Part shown: positions 51,884-62,175 of the stretch, one piece after another
How positions within the stretch are numbered: the first letter of the stretch is position 1
How the letters are laid out: each line of letters opens with the position of its first letter
Assembly (NCBI RefSeq): GCF_005222695.1
Contig: NZ_STGG01000070.1
Location: 62,001-126,000 of the forward strand
Direction of reading: 5' to 3'
Source of the DNA: Massilia sp. HP4
GTDB taxonomy: Bacteria; Pseudomonadota; Gammaproteobacteria; Burkholderiales; Burkholderiaceae_D
DNA length: 64,000 bases
Translations under genes and position numbers: made by a program
Notes under the pieces: generated by a model
Told to the model about the DNA's origin: nothing
Database searches by the model: none
The model's input: only the letters and a program-made list of their open reading frames with translations

Positions 51884-54800
51884 ATGAATTTCCCCCGCTT
51901 CTTTGTGGACAAGCCGATCTTTGCGGCTGTCCTGTCGATCATCATCTTCGTGGCCGGCCTGATCTCGATCTTCCTGCTGCCGGTGTCGGAGTATCCCGAC
52001 GTTGTTCCTCCGTCGGTGGTGGTGCGTGCCCAGTACCCGGGCGCCGATCCCAAGGTGATCGCCGAAACCGTGGCCGCTCCGCTCGAAGAGCAGATCAACG
52101 GCGTCGACAATATGCTCTACATGACGTCGCAGAACACCGCCGACGGCTCCCTGATGCTGACCGTGTCGTTCGCGATCGGCACCAATGTCTCGCGCGCCGA
52201 GACGGACGTGCAGAACCGCGTGCAGCGCGCCTTGCCGCGCCTGCCCGAAGAGGTACGCCAGCTGGGCGTGACGACCGTCAAGTCCTCGCCCAACCTCACG
52301 CTGATGGTGCACCTGATTTCGCCCGACGGCCGCTACGACGACGAGTACCTGCGCAACTACGCGGTGATCAACGTCAAGGACCAGCTGGCGCGCCTGAACG
52401 GCATGGGCGAGGTCGTGTTCTACGGCTCGGGCGACTATGCGATGCGGGTCTGGCTCGATCCGCAAAAGGTCGCCGAGCGCAAGCTCCAGGCCAGCGACAT
52501 CGTGGCCGCCATCCGCGAGCAGAACGTCCAGGTCGCGGCCGGCGTGGTGGGCGGGTCGCCGTCCCGGGAAAGCCAGTTCCAGTTGTCGGTCAAGACCCAG
52601 GGCCGGTTAAAAACGGTCGACGATTTCGGCGACATCATCGTGCGCACCAACGAAGACGGCGCCCTGACGCGCCTGCGCGACGTGGCCCGCATCGAACTGG
52701 GCGCCAACGCCTACGACCTGCGCTCGCTGCTCGACAACCGGACCACCCACGCGCTGGGCATTTTCGAGGCACCCAACGCCAACGCCCTGCAACTGTCGGC
52801 CGACGTGCGCGCCAAGATGGAAGAATTGTCGAAGAACTTCCCGGCAGGCCTGAAGTACGACATCGTGTACGACCCCACCCAGTTCGTGCGCGAATCGATC
52901 CGCGCCGTCATCGTCACGCTGCTCGAAGCGGTGGCGCTGGTGGTGCTGGTGGTGATCCTGTTCCTGCAATCGTGGCGCGCCTCGATCATTCCGCTGCTGG
53001 CGGTGCCGGTATCGATCGTCGGTACCTTCGCGGTGATGCTCGCTTTCGGCTTTTCGATCAACTCGCTGTCGCTGTTCGGCCTGGTGCTGGCGATCGGCAT
53101 CGTGGTCGACGATGCGATCGTGGTGGTGGAGAACGTGGAGCGCAATATCGAGACCGGCCTGTCGCCGCGCGACGCGACGATCCAGGCCATGAAGGAAGTG
53201 AGCGGCCCGATCATCGCCATCGCCCTGGTGCTGTGCGCGGTGTTCGTGCCGATCGCCTTCGTGCCGGGCCTGAGCGGCCAGTTCTACCGCCAGTTCGCGC
53301 TGACCATCGCCATTTCGACCGTGATCTCGGCCTTCAGCTCTCTGACCCTCGCGCCGGCCCTGTCAGCTGCATTGCTGCGTTCGCACCATGCGCCGAAAGA
53401 TGCCGTGACGCGCGTGATGGACCGGCTCTTCGGCCGTTTCTTCGCCGCCTTCAACCGCTTCTTCGGCCGCAGCTCGGTGCGCTACGAGAACGGCGTGCAG
53501 GGCGTCTTGCGCCGCAAGTCGGCATCGGTGGCCGTGTACGTGCTGCTCAGCGCATGCGCAATATTGATGTTCAAGCTGGTGCCGGGCGGCTTCGTGCCGA
53601 CCCAGGACAAGAACTACATCGTGGCCATGGCCCAGCTGCCCGACGCCGCCTCGCTCGAGCGCACCGACAAGGTGATCCGCGAAATGTCGGACATCGGCCT
53701 GAAGATTCCCGGCGTCGACCATTCGTCGTCCTATCCCGGCCTGTCGATCAACGGCTTTACCAATGCCTCGAACGCCGGCATCGTGTTCGGCACCTTGAAG
53801 CCGTTCGACGAGCGCACCGCGGCCGACCAGTCGGGCCCCGCGATCGTCGCTGAATTCAACAAGCGCATGGGGTCGGTCGAAGAAGCCTTCATCATGGCCT
53901 TCCCGCCGGCGCCGGTGAGCGGCCTGGGGACCATCGGCGGATTCAAGCTGATGATCGAGGACCGCGGCAACCTGGGCTTCGATGAACTGAACAAGGCGGT
54001 CCAGGAAATCGTGGCCAAGGCCAACGCGAATCCAAAGCTGACGGGCGTGTTCTCCAGCTTCCAGATCAATGTGCCGCAACTGTACGCGGACATCGACCGC
54101 GCACGCGCCAAGCAGCTCGGCGTGCCGCTGCAAAGCATCCACCAGACCTTGCAGGTGAACCTCGGCTCGCTGTACGTGAACGACTTCAACCAGTTCGGGC
54201 GTACCTTCCAGGTGCGGGTCCAGGCCGACGCGCCATTCCGCAGCGATGCCGAGCAGATCGCGTTGATGAAGGTGCGCAGCGACAAGGGCGAAATGATCCC
54301 GCTGTCGTCGCTGATGCGCATCGAAAACAGCTATGGCCCGGACCGCGTGCAGCGCTATAACGCCTATGTGGCGGCCGACCTGAATGGCGGCCCGGCGCCG
54401 GGCGTATCGTCGGGCGAAGCGCAGGCCGAGATCGCGAAGATCGTCAATGAGGTGCTGCCGCCTGGCCTGGCCTTCGAGTGGACCGACCTGGCCTATCAGG
54501 ACATCCTGTCCGGTAACACCATGTTCTATGTGTTCCCCTTGTGCGTGCTGCTGGTGTTCCTGGTGCTGGCCGCGCAGTACGAAAGCTGGACCCTGCCACT
54601 GGCGGTGATCCTGATCGTGCCGATGTCGATCCTGTGCGCGCTGGCAGGGGTCAAGCTGGCCGGAGGCGACAACAATATCTTCACCCAGATCGCGCTGTTC
54701 GTGCTGGTGGGACTGGCCTCCAAGAACGCCATCCTGATCGTCGAATTCGCCCGCGAGCTCGAAGACCATGGCCGCACGATCGTGCAAGCGGCGCTGGAAG

Positions 54801-55063
54801 CATCGCGCCTGCGCCTGCGACCGATCATCATGACCTCGATCGCCTTCATCATGGGCGTGGTGCCGCTGGTGTTCTCGCATGGCGCCGGCGCCGAGATGCG
54901 CCAGGCCATGGGCGTGGCGGTGTTCAGCGGCATGCTGGGGGTGACGTTCTTTGGCCTGTTCCTCACGCCGCTGTTCTACGTGCTGCTGCGCACCCTGGCA
55001 AAACGCTTCGAGAAGCAGCCCGCGGCGCATGGCGTCGGCGCCCCACAAGGAGTCGAACAATGA
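51884..55063 (+). CDS. RND (HAE1) multidrug efflux pump (MexF/BpeF/CeoB type)
   Basis: 1059 aa, 12 membrane helices and two periplasmic loops, full length. AAAGGAGGCGTC precedes the ATG. Signatures: FPRFFVDKPIFAAVLSIIIF, the proton-relay Asp pair in LAIGIVVDDAIVVVENVERN (TM4), and FVPTQDKNYIVAMAQLPDAA. MexF/OqxB-like pumps export chloramphenicol, trimethoprim and fluoroquinolones in relatives; specificity here is not shown. Its stop overlaps the outer-membrane factor start (ATGA). Confidence 0.95.
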   Translation: MNFPRFFVDKPIFAAVLSIIIFVAGLISIFLLPVSEYPDVVPPSVVVRAQYPGADPKVIAETVAAPLEEQINGVDNMLYMTSQNTADGSLMLTVSFAIGTNVSRAETDVQNRVQRALPRLPEEVRQLGVTTVKSSPNLTLMVHLISPDGRYDDEYLRNYAVINVKDQLARLNGMGEVVFYGSGDYAMRVWLDPQKVAERKLQASDIVAAIREQNVQVAAGVVGGSPSRESQFQLSVKTQGRLKTVDDFGDIIVRTNEDGALTRLRDVARIELGANAYDLRSLLDNRTTHALGIFEAPNANALQLSADVRAKMEELSKNFPAGLKYDIVYDPTQFVRESIRAVIVTLLEAVALVVLVVILFLQSWRASIIPLLAVPVSIVGTFAVMLAFGFSINSLSLFGLVLAIGIVVDDAIVVVENVERNIETGLSPRDATIQAMKEVSGPIIAIALVLCAVFVPIAFVPGLSGQFYRQFALTIAISTVISAFSSLTLAPALSAALLRSHHAPKDAVTRVMDRLFGRFFAAFNRFFGRSSVRYENGVQGVLRRKSASVAVYVLLSACAILMFKLVPGGFVPTQDKNYIVAMAQLPDAASLERTDKVIREMSDIGLKIPGVDHSSSYPGLSINGFTNASNAGIVFGTLKPFDERTAADQSGPAIVAEFNKRMGSVEEAFIMAFPPAPVSGLGTIGGFKLMIEDRGNLGFDELNKAVQEIVAKANANPKLTGVFSSFQINVPQLYADIDRARAKQLGVPLQSIHQTLQVNLGSLYVNDFNQFGRTFQVRVQADAPFRSDAEQIALMKVRSDKGEMIPLSSLMRIENSYGPDRVQRYNAYVAADLNGGPAPGVSSGEAQAEIAKIVNEVLPPGLAFEWTDLAYQDILSGNTMFYVFPLCVLLVFLVLAAQYESWTLPLAVILIVPMSILCALAGVKLAGGDNNIFTQIALFVLVGLASKNAILIVEFARELEDHGRTIVQAALEASRLRLRPIIMTSIAFIMGVVPLVFSHGAGAEMRQAMGVAVFSGMLGVTFFGLFLTPLFYVLLRTLAKRFEKQPAAHGVGAPQGVEQ

Positions 55064-56481
55064 ACCGCCCGATCTTGACCATCCTGGCCGCGGCGCTGCT
55101 GCTGTCAGCCTGCGCCGCGCCCGAGTTTCGCCAGCCGCATGTCGCCACCCCTGCCGCCTTCAAGGAGGAGCCGGCAGCGGTGCTGACCGCCGCCGATGGC
55201 AGCCGCTGGCGCCAGGCGCGCGCCGCCGAGCGCCAGCCGCGCGGCCAGTGGTGGCTGGCCTTCGACGATCCCGCGCTGACCGCACTGGTCGATGAAGCCA
55301 GCCGCAACAACGCCAACCTGGCCGTGGCCGCGGCCCGCGTCAAACAGGCCCGCTCCATCGTCGGCATTGCCGCCGCCGACCGTTCGCCGCAGATCGGTAT
55401 CGGCGCCGGCGCCGAACGCGCCGCGCCCGAGGGGGCGGCGCCGCAGAACACCTACCGGGCCGGCCTGGGCGCCAGTTACGAAGTCGACCTGTTCGGCCGC
55501 GTCAGCGCCGGCGTGGCCGCCGCCGAGGGCGATGCGGCAAGGATCGAGGCGGACTACCGTTCGGTGCTGCTGGCCCTGCAAGCCGATGTGGCGCAGACGT
55601 ATTTCCAGCTGCGTGCCACCGACGCCGAACTCGACACGCTGGCGCAAGCGGTGCAGCTGCGCGAGGAAAGCCTGAAGGTGACCCAGCGCCGCTTCGACCA
55701 CGGCGACATCGGCGAGTTCGACCTGTCGCGCGCCCGCACCGAGCTGGCCACGGCGCGCGCCGAAGCCATCGGCCTGCAACGCCAGCGCCAGGCGGCCGAG
55801 CATGCGCTGGCAGTCTTGCTGGGCCGGCCCGCGGCCGATTTCACGGCGGGCAGCAGCCCCTTGCAGGATGGCGCGCCGCTGCCGCGGATTCCGGCCGGCC
55901 TGCCATCGAGCCTGCTCGAGCGGCGGCCCGATATCGCCGCCGCCCAGCGCACGATGGAAGCATCGAACGCGCGCATCGGCGTGGCGCGCGCCGCCATGTT
56001 CCCGGCGCTGTCGCTCAATGCCGACGCTGGCGGGGTGGGCGGCGCCGTCAGCGACATCTTCCAGATGAGCGCTCGTTCCTGGCTGCTGGGCGCGACGCTG
56101 GCGATGCCCCTGCTCGACGGTGGCCGCAACAAGGCCAATGTGGCGCGTTCAGAAGCCGTGCTCGAAGAATCGGTGGCCAGCTACCGCCACAGCGTGCTCA
56201 CCGCCTACGCCGAGGTCGAAGACAGCCTGGCGGGCCTGCGCATCCTGGACCGGCAGAGCGACGAAGTGGACGACGCGGTGCGCTCTGCACGCCGCGCGGC
56301 CGACCTGGCGCGCAAGCTGTACGACACCGGCCGCTCGAGCTACATCGATCTGCTCGACGCGCAGCGCCACCTGGCCAATGTCGAACGCAACGCCGTGCAA
56401 CTGCGCGGCGACCGCGCCATCACCACAGTAGCCCTGATCCGCGCCCTGGGCGGCGGCTGGGGCGACATCCACGAGGAGTAA
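55060..56481 (+). CDS. RND outer-membrane factor, NodT/OprN-like lipoprotein
   Basis: 473 aa from ATG 55060, which overlaps the pump stop by 4 bp. The lipobox LLSACA is near residue 17. Two outer-membrane-efflux repeats follow, each with a long helical hairpin (WWLAFDDPALTALVDEASRN, YEVDLFGRVSAGVAAAEGDA; SLLERRPDIAAAQRTMEASN, LDGGRNKANVARSEAVLEES). It forms the trimeric TolC-type channel for the upstream pump. The aceE gene starts 3 bp after its stop. Confidence 0.94.
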   Translation: MNRPILTILAAALLLSACAAPEFRQPHVATPAAFKEEPAAVLTAADGSRWRQARAAERQPRGQWWLAFDDPALTALVDEASRNNANLAVAAARVKQARSIVGIAAADRSPQIGIGAGAERAAPEGAAPQNTYRAGLGASYEVDLFGRVSAGVAAAEGDAARIEADYRSVLLALQADVAQTYFQLRATDAELDTLAQAVQLREESLKVTQRRFDHGDIGEFDLSRARTELATARAEAIGLQRQRQAAEHALAVLLGRPAADFTAGSSPLQDGAPLPRIPAGLPSSLLERRPDIAAAQRTMEASNARIGVARAAMFPALSLNADAGGVGGAVSDIFQMSARSWLLGATLAMPLLDGGRNKANVARSEAVLEESVASYRHSVLTAYAEVEDSLAGLRILDRQSDEVDDAVRSARRAADLARKLYDTGRSSYIDLLDAQRHLANVERNAVQLRGDRAITTVALIRALGGGWGDIHEE

Positions 56482-56484
56482 ACC

Positions 56485-59172
56485 ATGCATCAAGACCTGA
56501 AATCAGTATTGTCACTGCCCGACTCCGACAGCCAGGAAACCCAGGAATGGATGGACGCTTTGGCATCGGTGCTGCGGGTCGAAGGCGGGACCCGCGCCCA
56601 CTACCTGGTCGAGCGCATACTCGACATGGCGCGCCGCCAGGGAGTGGCGATCCCGGTCGAGATCGACACGCCTTACGTGAACACGATCGCGCCCGGGCAA
56701 GAGACAGCGCCGCCGGGCAACCAGGAATACGAAGCGCGGCTGCGCAACTGGATGCGCTGGAATGCGATGGCGATGGTGGTCAAGGCCAACCGCATCGACA
56801 GCTCGCTCGGCGGCCACCTGTCGAGCTACGCCTCGCTGGCCCACACGCTCGAAATCGGCTTCAATCATTTCTGGCGCGCCGAGAGCGCCACCCATGGCGG
56901 CGACCTGCTGTACGTGCAAGGCCATTCCTCGCCCGGCGTGTACGCGCGCGCCTTCCTCGAAGGGCGCCTGAGCGAAGCACAGCTGGTGAACTACCGGCGC
57001 GAAGCCGACGGCGAGGGCCTGTCGTCGTATCCGCACCCCAAGCTGATGCCCGGCTTCTGGCAGTTCCCGACGGTGTCGATGGGCCTGGGGCCGCTGATGG
57101 CGATCTACCAGGCGCGCTTCCTGCGCTACCTGGATGCGCGCGGCCTGGCCGACACCGCCGAGCGCAAGGTATGGGTGTTCTGCGGCGATGGCGAGATGGA
57201 CGAGCCGGAATCGCTGGGCGCCATCGGCCTGGCCGGGCGCGAGAAGCTCGATAACCTGGTGCTGGTGGTGAACGCCAACCTGCAGCGGCTGGACGGCCCG
57301 GTGCGCGGCAACGGCAAGATCATCCAGGAACTGGAGCGCAATTTCCGCGGCGCCGGCTGGAACGTGGTCAAGGTGGTGTGGGGCAGCGGCTGGGACGCGC
57401 TGCTGGCCAGGGACAGCGAAGGCATCCTGCGCAGCGTGATGATGGAAACGCTCGACGGCGAATACCAGAACTACCGCAGCAAGGACGGCGCCTACATCCG
57501 CGCCCACTTCTTCGGCAAGCACCCCAGGCTGCTGGAGATGGTCGCGCACATGTCGGACGACGAGATCTGGCGCCTGACGCGCGGCGGCCACGATACGCAA
57601 AAGATCTACAGCGCCTTCAAGCTGGCGCAGGAACACAAGGGCCAGCCCACGCTGTTGCTGATCAAGACCGTCAAGGGCCTGGGCATGGGCAAGCACGGGG
57701 AGGCGCGCAATAATGTGCACCAGACCAAGAAGCTCGACGAGGACGCGGTGCGGCTGTTGCGCGATAACCTGGGCATTCCGATCCCGGACGAGCAACTGGC
57801 CGCGCTGCCGTTCTACAAGCCCGACGACAGCGCGCCCGAGATGCAGTATCTGCATGCGCGCCGCCAGGCATTGGGTGGCTACCTGCCCCAGCGCCGCGAA
57901 CGGGCCGACGAAGTGTTGCCGGTGCCGGCGCTGGACGCCTACGCGGCCGTGCTGGGCGCCACGCCCGAAGGGCGCGCGATTTCCTCGACCACGACCTTCG
58001 TGCGATCGCTCAATGTGCTGCTGCGCGATGCTGCGCTCAGCGAGCGCATCGTCCCGATCCTGGTGGACGAGTCGCGCACCTTCGGCATGGAGGGTCTGTT
58101 CCGCCAGATCGGCATCTACAACCCGCAGGGCCAGTTGTATGAGCCGGCCGACCGCGACCAGGTCATGTACTACCGCGAGGACAAGCGCGGCCAGGTGCTG
58201 CAGGAGGGGATCAACGAGGCCGGCGGCATGGCGTCGTGGATCGCCGCCGCCACCTCGTACTCGACCAACAACCGTATCATGCTGCCGTTCTACGTGTTCT
58301 ATTCGATGTTCGGCATGCAGCGGATCGGCGACCTGATCTGGGCCGCGGCCGATATGCGGGCGCGCGGCTTCCTGATTGCCGGCATCGCCGGACGCACGAC
58401 GATGAATGGCGAGGGCCTGCAGCACGAGGATGGCCATAGCCACGTGATCGCCGCCTCGATCCCGACCTGCATTCCCTACGACCCCACCTTCGGGCACGAG
58501 GTCGCGGTCATCGTGCAGGATGGCACCCGGCGCATGGTGGCCGAACAAGAGGATGTGTTCTACTACATCACGGTGATGAACGAAAACTACCCCCATCCCG
58601 GCCTGACGCCGGGACAGGAAGAGGGCATCCTCAAGGGCATGTACCTGCTCAGCCAGGGTGGACCAGGCACGCTGCGCGTGCAGCTGATGGGCTCCGGGAC
58701 CATCCTGCGCGAGTCGATCAGCGCGGCCGAACTGCTCAGGGACGATTGGGGCGTGCAGGCCGACATCTGGTCGGCGCCCTCGCTGACCTTGCTGGCGCGC
58801 GATGGCCAGGACGTCGAGCGCTGGAACCTGGTCAATCCGCAGGGGCCGCAACGCCAGGCCTACGTGACGTCGCTGCTGCAGGATACCAGCGGCCCGATCA
58901 TCGCCGCCACCGACTACATGCGGATCTTCGCCGAGCAGGTCAGGGCCTATATGCCGGCCGGGCGCAGCTTCAAAGTGCTGGGGACCGACGGCTTCGGACG
59001 CTCCGACAGCCGCCAGCGCCTGCGCTCCTTCTTCGAGGTGGATCGCTATTATGTGACCGTGGCGGCGCTGCGCGCGCTGGCCGACGAAGGACGGATCGGG
59101 GTCGATATCGTGCAGGCGGCGATTGCGAAGTACGGGATCGATACCGGCAAGCGCAGTCCGATGCAGGACTAG
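56485..59172 (+). CDS. aceE: Pyruvate dehydrogenase E1, homodimeric type, in an efflux operon
   Basis: 895 aa, full length compared with E. coli AceE (887 aa). Collinear features: NAMAMVVKANRIDSSLGGHL, FNHFWRAESATHGGDLLYVQ, SYPHPKLMPGFWQFPTVSMG, the thiamine-diphosphate motif GDGEMDEPESLGAIGLAGRE...NANLQRLDG, the inner-loop KGLGMGKHGEARNNVHQTKK (with the catalytic-loop His), and the C-terminal GRTTMNGEGLQHEDGHSH. Residues 1-10 lack the extended E2-binding N-terminus only slightly. No E2 (aceF) or E3 (lpd) follows: the next gene is vgrG. It starts 3 bp after the outer-membrane factor, so it is an appended operon gene rather than part of a pdh cluster. A second, main aceE elsewhere in the genome is likely. 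Confidence 0.93.
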   Translation: MHQDLKSVLSLPDSDSQETQEWMDALASVLRVEGGTRAHYLVERILDMARRQGVAIPVEIDTPYVNTIAPGQETAPPGNQEYEARLRNWMRWNAMAMVVKANRIDSSLGGHLSSYASLAHTLEIGFNHFWRAESATHGGDLLYVQGHSSPGVYARAFLEGRLSEAQLVNYRREADGEGLSSYPHPKLMPGFWQFPTVSMGLGPLMAIYQARFLRYLDARGLADTAERKVWVFCGDGEMDEPESLGAIGLAGREKLDNLVLVVNANLQRLDGPVRGNGKIIQELERNFRGAGWNVVKVVWGSGWDALLARDSEGILRSVMMETLDGEYQNYRSKDGAYIRAHFFGKHPRLLEMVAHMSDDEIWRLTRGGHDTQKIYSAFKLAQEHKGQPTLLLIKTVKGLGMGKHGEARNNVHQTKKLDEDAVRLLRDNLGIPIPDEQLAALPFYKPDDSAPEMQYLHARRQALGGYLPQRRERADEVLPVPALDAYAAVLGATPEGRAISSTTTFVRSLNVLLRDAALSERIVPILVDESRTFGMEGLFRQIGIYNPQGQLYEPADRDQVMYYREDKRGQVLQEGINEAGGMASWIAAATSYSTNNRIMLPFYVFYSMFGMQRIGDLIWAAADMRARGFLIAGIAGRTTMNGEGLQHEDGHSHVIAASIPTCIPYDPTFGHEVAVIVQDGTRRMVAEQEDVFYYITVMNENYPHPGLTPGQEEGILKGMYLLSQGGPGTLRVQLMGSGTILRESISAAELLRDDWGVQADIWSAPSLTLLARDGQDVERWNLVNPQGPQRQAYVTSLLQDTSGPIIAATDYMRIFAEQVRAYMPAGRSFKVLGTDGFGRSDSRQRLRSFFEVDRYYVTVAALRALADEGRIGVDIVQAAIAKYGIDTGKRSPMQD

Positions 59173-59183
59173 CGGGCAATGCG

Positions 59184-59203
59184 TGGACGGGGCAACCCGT
59201 CCA
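59184..59203 (+). terminator. Possible terminator hairpin after aceE
   Basis: TGGACGGG and CCCGTCCA pair perfectly around a GCAA tetraloop, 12 bp after the aceE stop. No T tract follows, so it may be only a stable 3' structure that ends the efflux operon before vgrG. Confidence 0.5.
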
Positions 59204-59352
59204 TCATCCGCCTTATCCGCCACGGGTAGCCGTTTTGCAGGTAGTTCACTCGACATTTGTGACCGCGAGCAAACCGGGCTATCTGGCGTCGTGCCAAGAT
59301 TCTTCTTCGACGAGCTGAGTTCACTTCAGCGATCACCGGACGGGAGACCCAC

Positions 59353-62175
59353 TTGGACAGCGCGAGCGAATTCCTGCGCATGCTGCAGCACGAGAAATCG
59401 CTGACGGCGGCCCACCGGCCGATCCGGCTGCGTCTTGGCCATGCCGACCACCTTGCCGACGAAGTCTTGCTGCCGCAAAGGGTCAGCGGCAGCGAATCGG
59501 TGTGCGGCAATCTCGAATACACCGTCACTTGTGTCGCTTCTACACCACGCCTGCCTCTCAAGGAACTGATCGCGCTGCCGGCCGAGATCCAGTTCGTCAC
59601 CGACCGCGGCCAGTTGCGCGGCGCCTGCGGCATCGTGGCCGAAGCCCGCGCCGGCGACTACGACGGCGGCCTGGGCGTCTACCAACTGGTGATCCGCGAC
59701 GCGCTGGCGATCATGGAAAAGCGCATCAACAGCCGCGTGTTCCGCTACCAGAACGAACTCGAGATCGTGCAGGTGCTGTTCGACGAGTGGCGATCATCGA
59801 ACGGCGTGCTGGCCAGCGCCTTCGAATACGAGCTCGATCCGCTGTTCGACATGCGCCAGTTCCCGCCGCGCGAACAGACGATGCAATACAACGAATCCGA
59901 CGCCGCTTTCGTACGCCGCCTGCTGCGCCGGCGCGGCGTGGCCTGGACCTTCCGGCCCGGCCATGCGCGCACCAGGACCCTCGAGGTCGAGCGCGACACC
60001 TCGCCGGTGCACACGCTGGTGCTGTTCGCCGATGCGAATTCGCTGCCGCGCAACGGCGCCGGCACCGTGCGCTACCACCGCGGCGGAGCAAGCGAAGAAC
60101 GCGACACCATCGTCTCCTGGTCCGCCGCGCGCCGCCTGCAGCCGGGCAGCACCACGCGCCACAGCTGGGACTACCGCAACCCGCTCGGCACCCAGTTCAT
60201 GACCGCCACCGCGCGCAGCATGGCCGACCAGGGCCGCAGCGGCAACCAGCTCGCGGCCAGCCTCGACGACTACCAGGTCGAGATGCCGCATGCCGGCAAC
60301 GACGTCGAAGACCACTGGCGCCTGGGCCAGGTGCGCATGAACCGCCACGAATTCGACACCAAGTGCTTCCACGGCGAAGGCAGCGTGCGCGACCTGCGCG
60401 CCGGCGAGTGGTTCACCCTCGCCGGCCATCCCGAGATCGACACCCACCCCGCGGCCGAACGCGACTTCACCATCACCGCGCTGCACGTCGAGGCCGAGAA
60501 CAACCTCCCGGCCGACGTGTCGGCGCGCGTGCGGCGCCTGATGGGCGCCTGGATGGACGGCGCCGCCTTCCCCGACACGCCGCCGTCCCTCGATGCGGTG
60601 CGGGTGCGGGTCAGCTTCGACGCCGTGCGGCGCGGCATTGCGCTGGTGCCGAGCTTCGATCCCAGGGTCGACCTGCCGCATCCGCAGCTGCAAAGCGCGA
60701 TCGTCACCGGTCCGCCCGGCGAAGAGGTGCATTGCGACGCGATGGGACGGGTCAAGATCCGCTTTCCCGGCATGCGCACGGGCGACCACCGCCATGCGCA
60801 CGGCGCCGGCGCCTCCGACACCCCGGCCGATTCGGCCTGGGTGCGGGTGGCGTCGAACTGGGCGGGCGCCGGGCCGGGCAGCCAGCAGCAATCCGGCACG
60901 CTGGGCCTGCCGCGCGTCGGCACCGAGGTGCTGGTGGCCTTCATGGGCGGTGACCCCGACCGGCCGGTGATCCTGTCGCAGCTGTACAACCAGCGTTCGC
61001 AGCCGCCGGCGCTGAGCCGGGCGGGGGAGTTGCCGGGTAACCGGTATCTGTCGGGGATGCGCAGCCGCGAGATCGGCGGGGCGCGCGGCGGCCAGCTGCT
61101 GTTCGACGATACGCCGGGACAGATCGCGGTGCAGCTCGCCAGCGAACATGCCGGTTCTGAACTGAACCTCGGCTGGCTGTCCGAACCGCGCGCGAACGGC
61201 CAGGGCGGGGCGCGCGGCGAAGGCGCTGAACTGCGTAGCGACAAGGCGGTGGCGGTGCGCGGCGGCGAAGGCATCCTGCTCAGCGCCGGCGGCAAGCAAG
61301 AAGATGAAAGCGCCCAGCTGGAGCGCGGCGGCCTGGTCGGCATCGCAGAGGCGATGCACGGGGTGCTCGACACGCTCGGCCGGCTGGCCGCCGATCATGG
61401 CGAGGATCAAGAAGCCAAATCGCGCCTGGACGCGCTGGCCGAGCGCCTGCGCCAGTGGCACGATGGCTCGAACGTGGCGCCCGGCGCAGGCAAGGGCGGA
61501 GAGCCGATGGTGGCGGTCAGCGCCCCGGCCGGCGTGGTGATCGCCAGCGACGACAGCATCGCGCTGGGCGCCCAGACCAAGGTTGATATCGTCTCGACCG
61601 GCGACGCCGAGGTGGCGACCGGCCGCAGCCTGTTCCTGCGCGCCTCGCGCGCGCTCAGCATGTTTGCCCATGAGCTGGGCATGAAGCTGATCGCGGCGCG
61701 TGGCGATATCGTGGTGGAGACCCACCGTGGCGATATCGAGATCAAGTCTTCCAGCCGCATCCGGCTGATCGCCGCCACCGGCATCGAACTGGAGGCGCCC
61801 TCCGTGAAAGTGGTCTCGCAGGGCACCCAGACCGATTGGGAAGGCGGCACCATCACGCACCAGAGCAGCGGCAAGCACGTGGTCCGGGCGGCCGGGGTGG
61901 AACACTTGCCGCCAGGGGGCGGCGCCCCGGCCGGCCTGCAATTGCCGGCGACCGGGCTCGAGACCGACGAGCGGGTGGTGGTGTTTGAGCGCCAGACCAA
62001 TTTGCCGGCCAGGGGCCAGCGCTATGTCGCCCTTCACGAAGACGGCACCCGCATCCAGGGCGTCACCGACGACGAAGGGCGCACCAGCATCCTCTGCAGC
62101 TATGCCATGGGCGATATCGAGATTCGCCTGCTGCCCGATGACGAAGCAGACGACCCGGGTGCGGGCCGGGCATGA
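59353..62175 (+). CDS. vgrG: Type VI secretion spike protein VgrG with C-terminal transthyretin-like adaptor
   Basis: 940 aa from TTG 59353, supported by GGGAG seven bases upstream; the first ATG is nine codons later. Residues ~20-480 form the gp27-like hub (VSGSESVCGNLEYTVTCVAS, NESDAAFVRRLLRRRGVAWT). Residues ~470-560 are the gp5 OB-fold (CDAMGRVKIRFPGMRTGDHR, ADSAWVRVASNWAGAGPGSQ, GTEVLVAFMGGDPDRPVILS). A DUF2345 beta-helix continues to ~860. The last ~60 residues (FERQTNLPARGQRYVALHED, GVTDDEGRTSILCSY) match the transthyretin-like/Ig-like extension that in other VgrGs docks an effector. It overlaps the downstream lipase gene by 4 bp (ATGA). Confidence 0.93.
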   Translation: MDSASEFLRMLQHEKSLTAAHRPIRLRLGHADHLADEVLLPQRVSGSESVCGNLEYTVTCVASTPRLPLKELIALPAEIQFVTDRGQLRGACGIVAEARAGDYDGGLGVYQLVIRDALAIMEKRINSRVFRYQNELEIVQVLFDEWRSSNGVLASAFEYELDPLFDMRQFPPREQTMQYNESDAAFVRRLLRRRGVAWTFRPGHARTRTLEVERDTSPVHTLVLFADANSLPRNGAGTVRYHRGGASEERDTIVSWSAARRLQPGSTTRHSWDYRNPLGTQFMTATARSMADQGRSGNQLAASLDDYQVEMPHAGNDVEDHWRLGQVRMNRHEFDTKCFHGEGSVRDLRAGEWFTLAGHPEIDTHPAAERDFTITALHVEAENNLPADVSARVRRLMGAWMDGAAFPDTPPSLDAVRVRVSFDAVRRGIALVPSFDPRVDLPHPQLQSAIVTGPPGEEVHCDAMGRVKIRFPGMRTGDHRHAHGAGASDTPADSAWVRVASNWAGAGPGSQQQSGTLGLPRVGTEVLVAFMGGDPDRPVILSQLYNQRSQPPALSRAGELPGNRYLSGMRSREIGGARGGQLLFDDTPGQIAVQLASEHAGSELNLGWLSEPRANGQGGARGEGAELRSDKAVAVRGGEGILLSAGGKQEDESAQLERGGLVGIAEAMHGVLDTLGRLAADHGEDQEAKSRLDALAERLRQWHDGSNVAPGAGKGGEPMVAVSAPAGVVIASDDSIALGAQTKVDIVSTGDAEVATGRSLFLRASRALSMFAHELGMKLIAARGDIVVETHRGDIEIKSSSRIRLIAATGIELEAPSVKVVSQGTQTDWEGGTITHQSSGKHVVRAAGVEHLPPGGGAPAGLQLPATGLETDERVVVFERQTNLPARGQRYVALHEDGTRIQGVTDDEGRTSILCSYAMGDIEIRLLPDDEADDPGAGRA

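Noticed and set aside
56512-59256. Long minus-strand frame across aceE
   Set aside because: It is antisense to a full-length E1 with all its motifs, and is a composition artefact.
59794-62037. Long minus-strand frame across vgrG
   Set aside because: It is a shadow of the VgrG reading frame with biased composition and no ribosome binding site.
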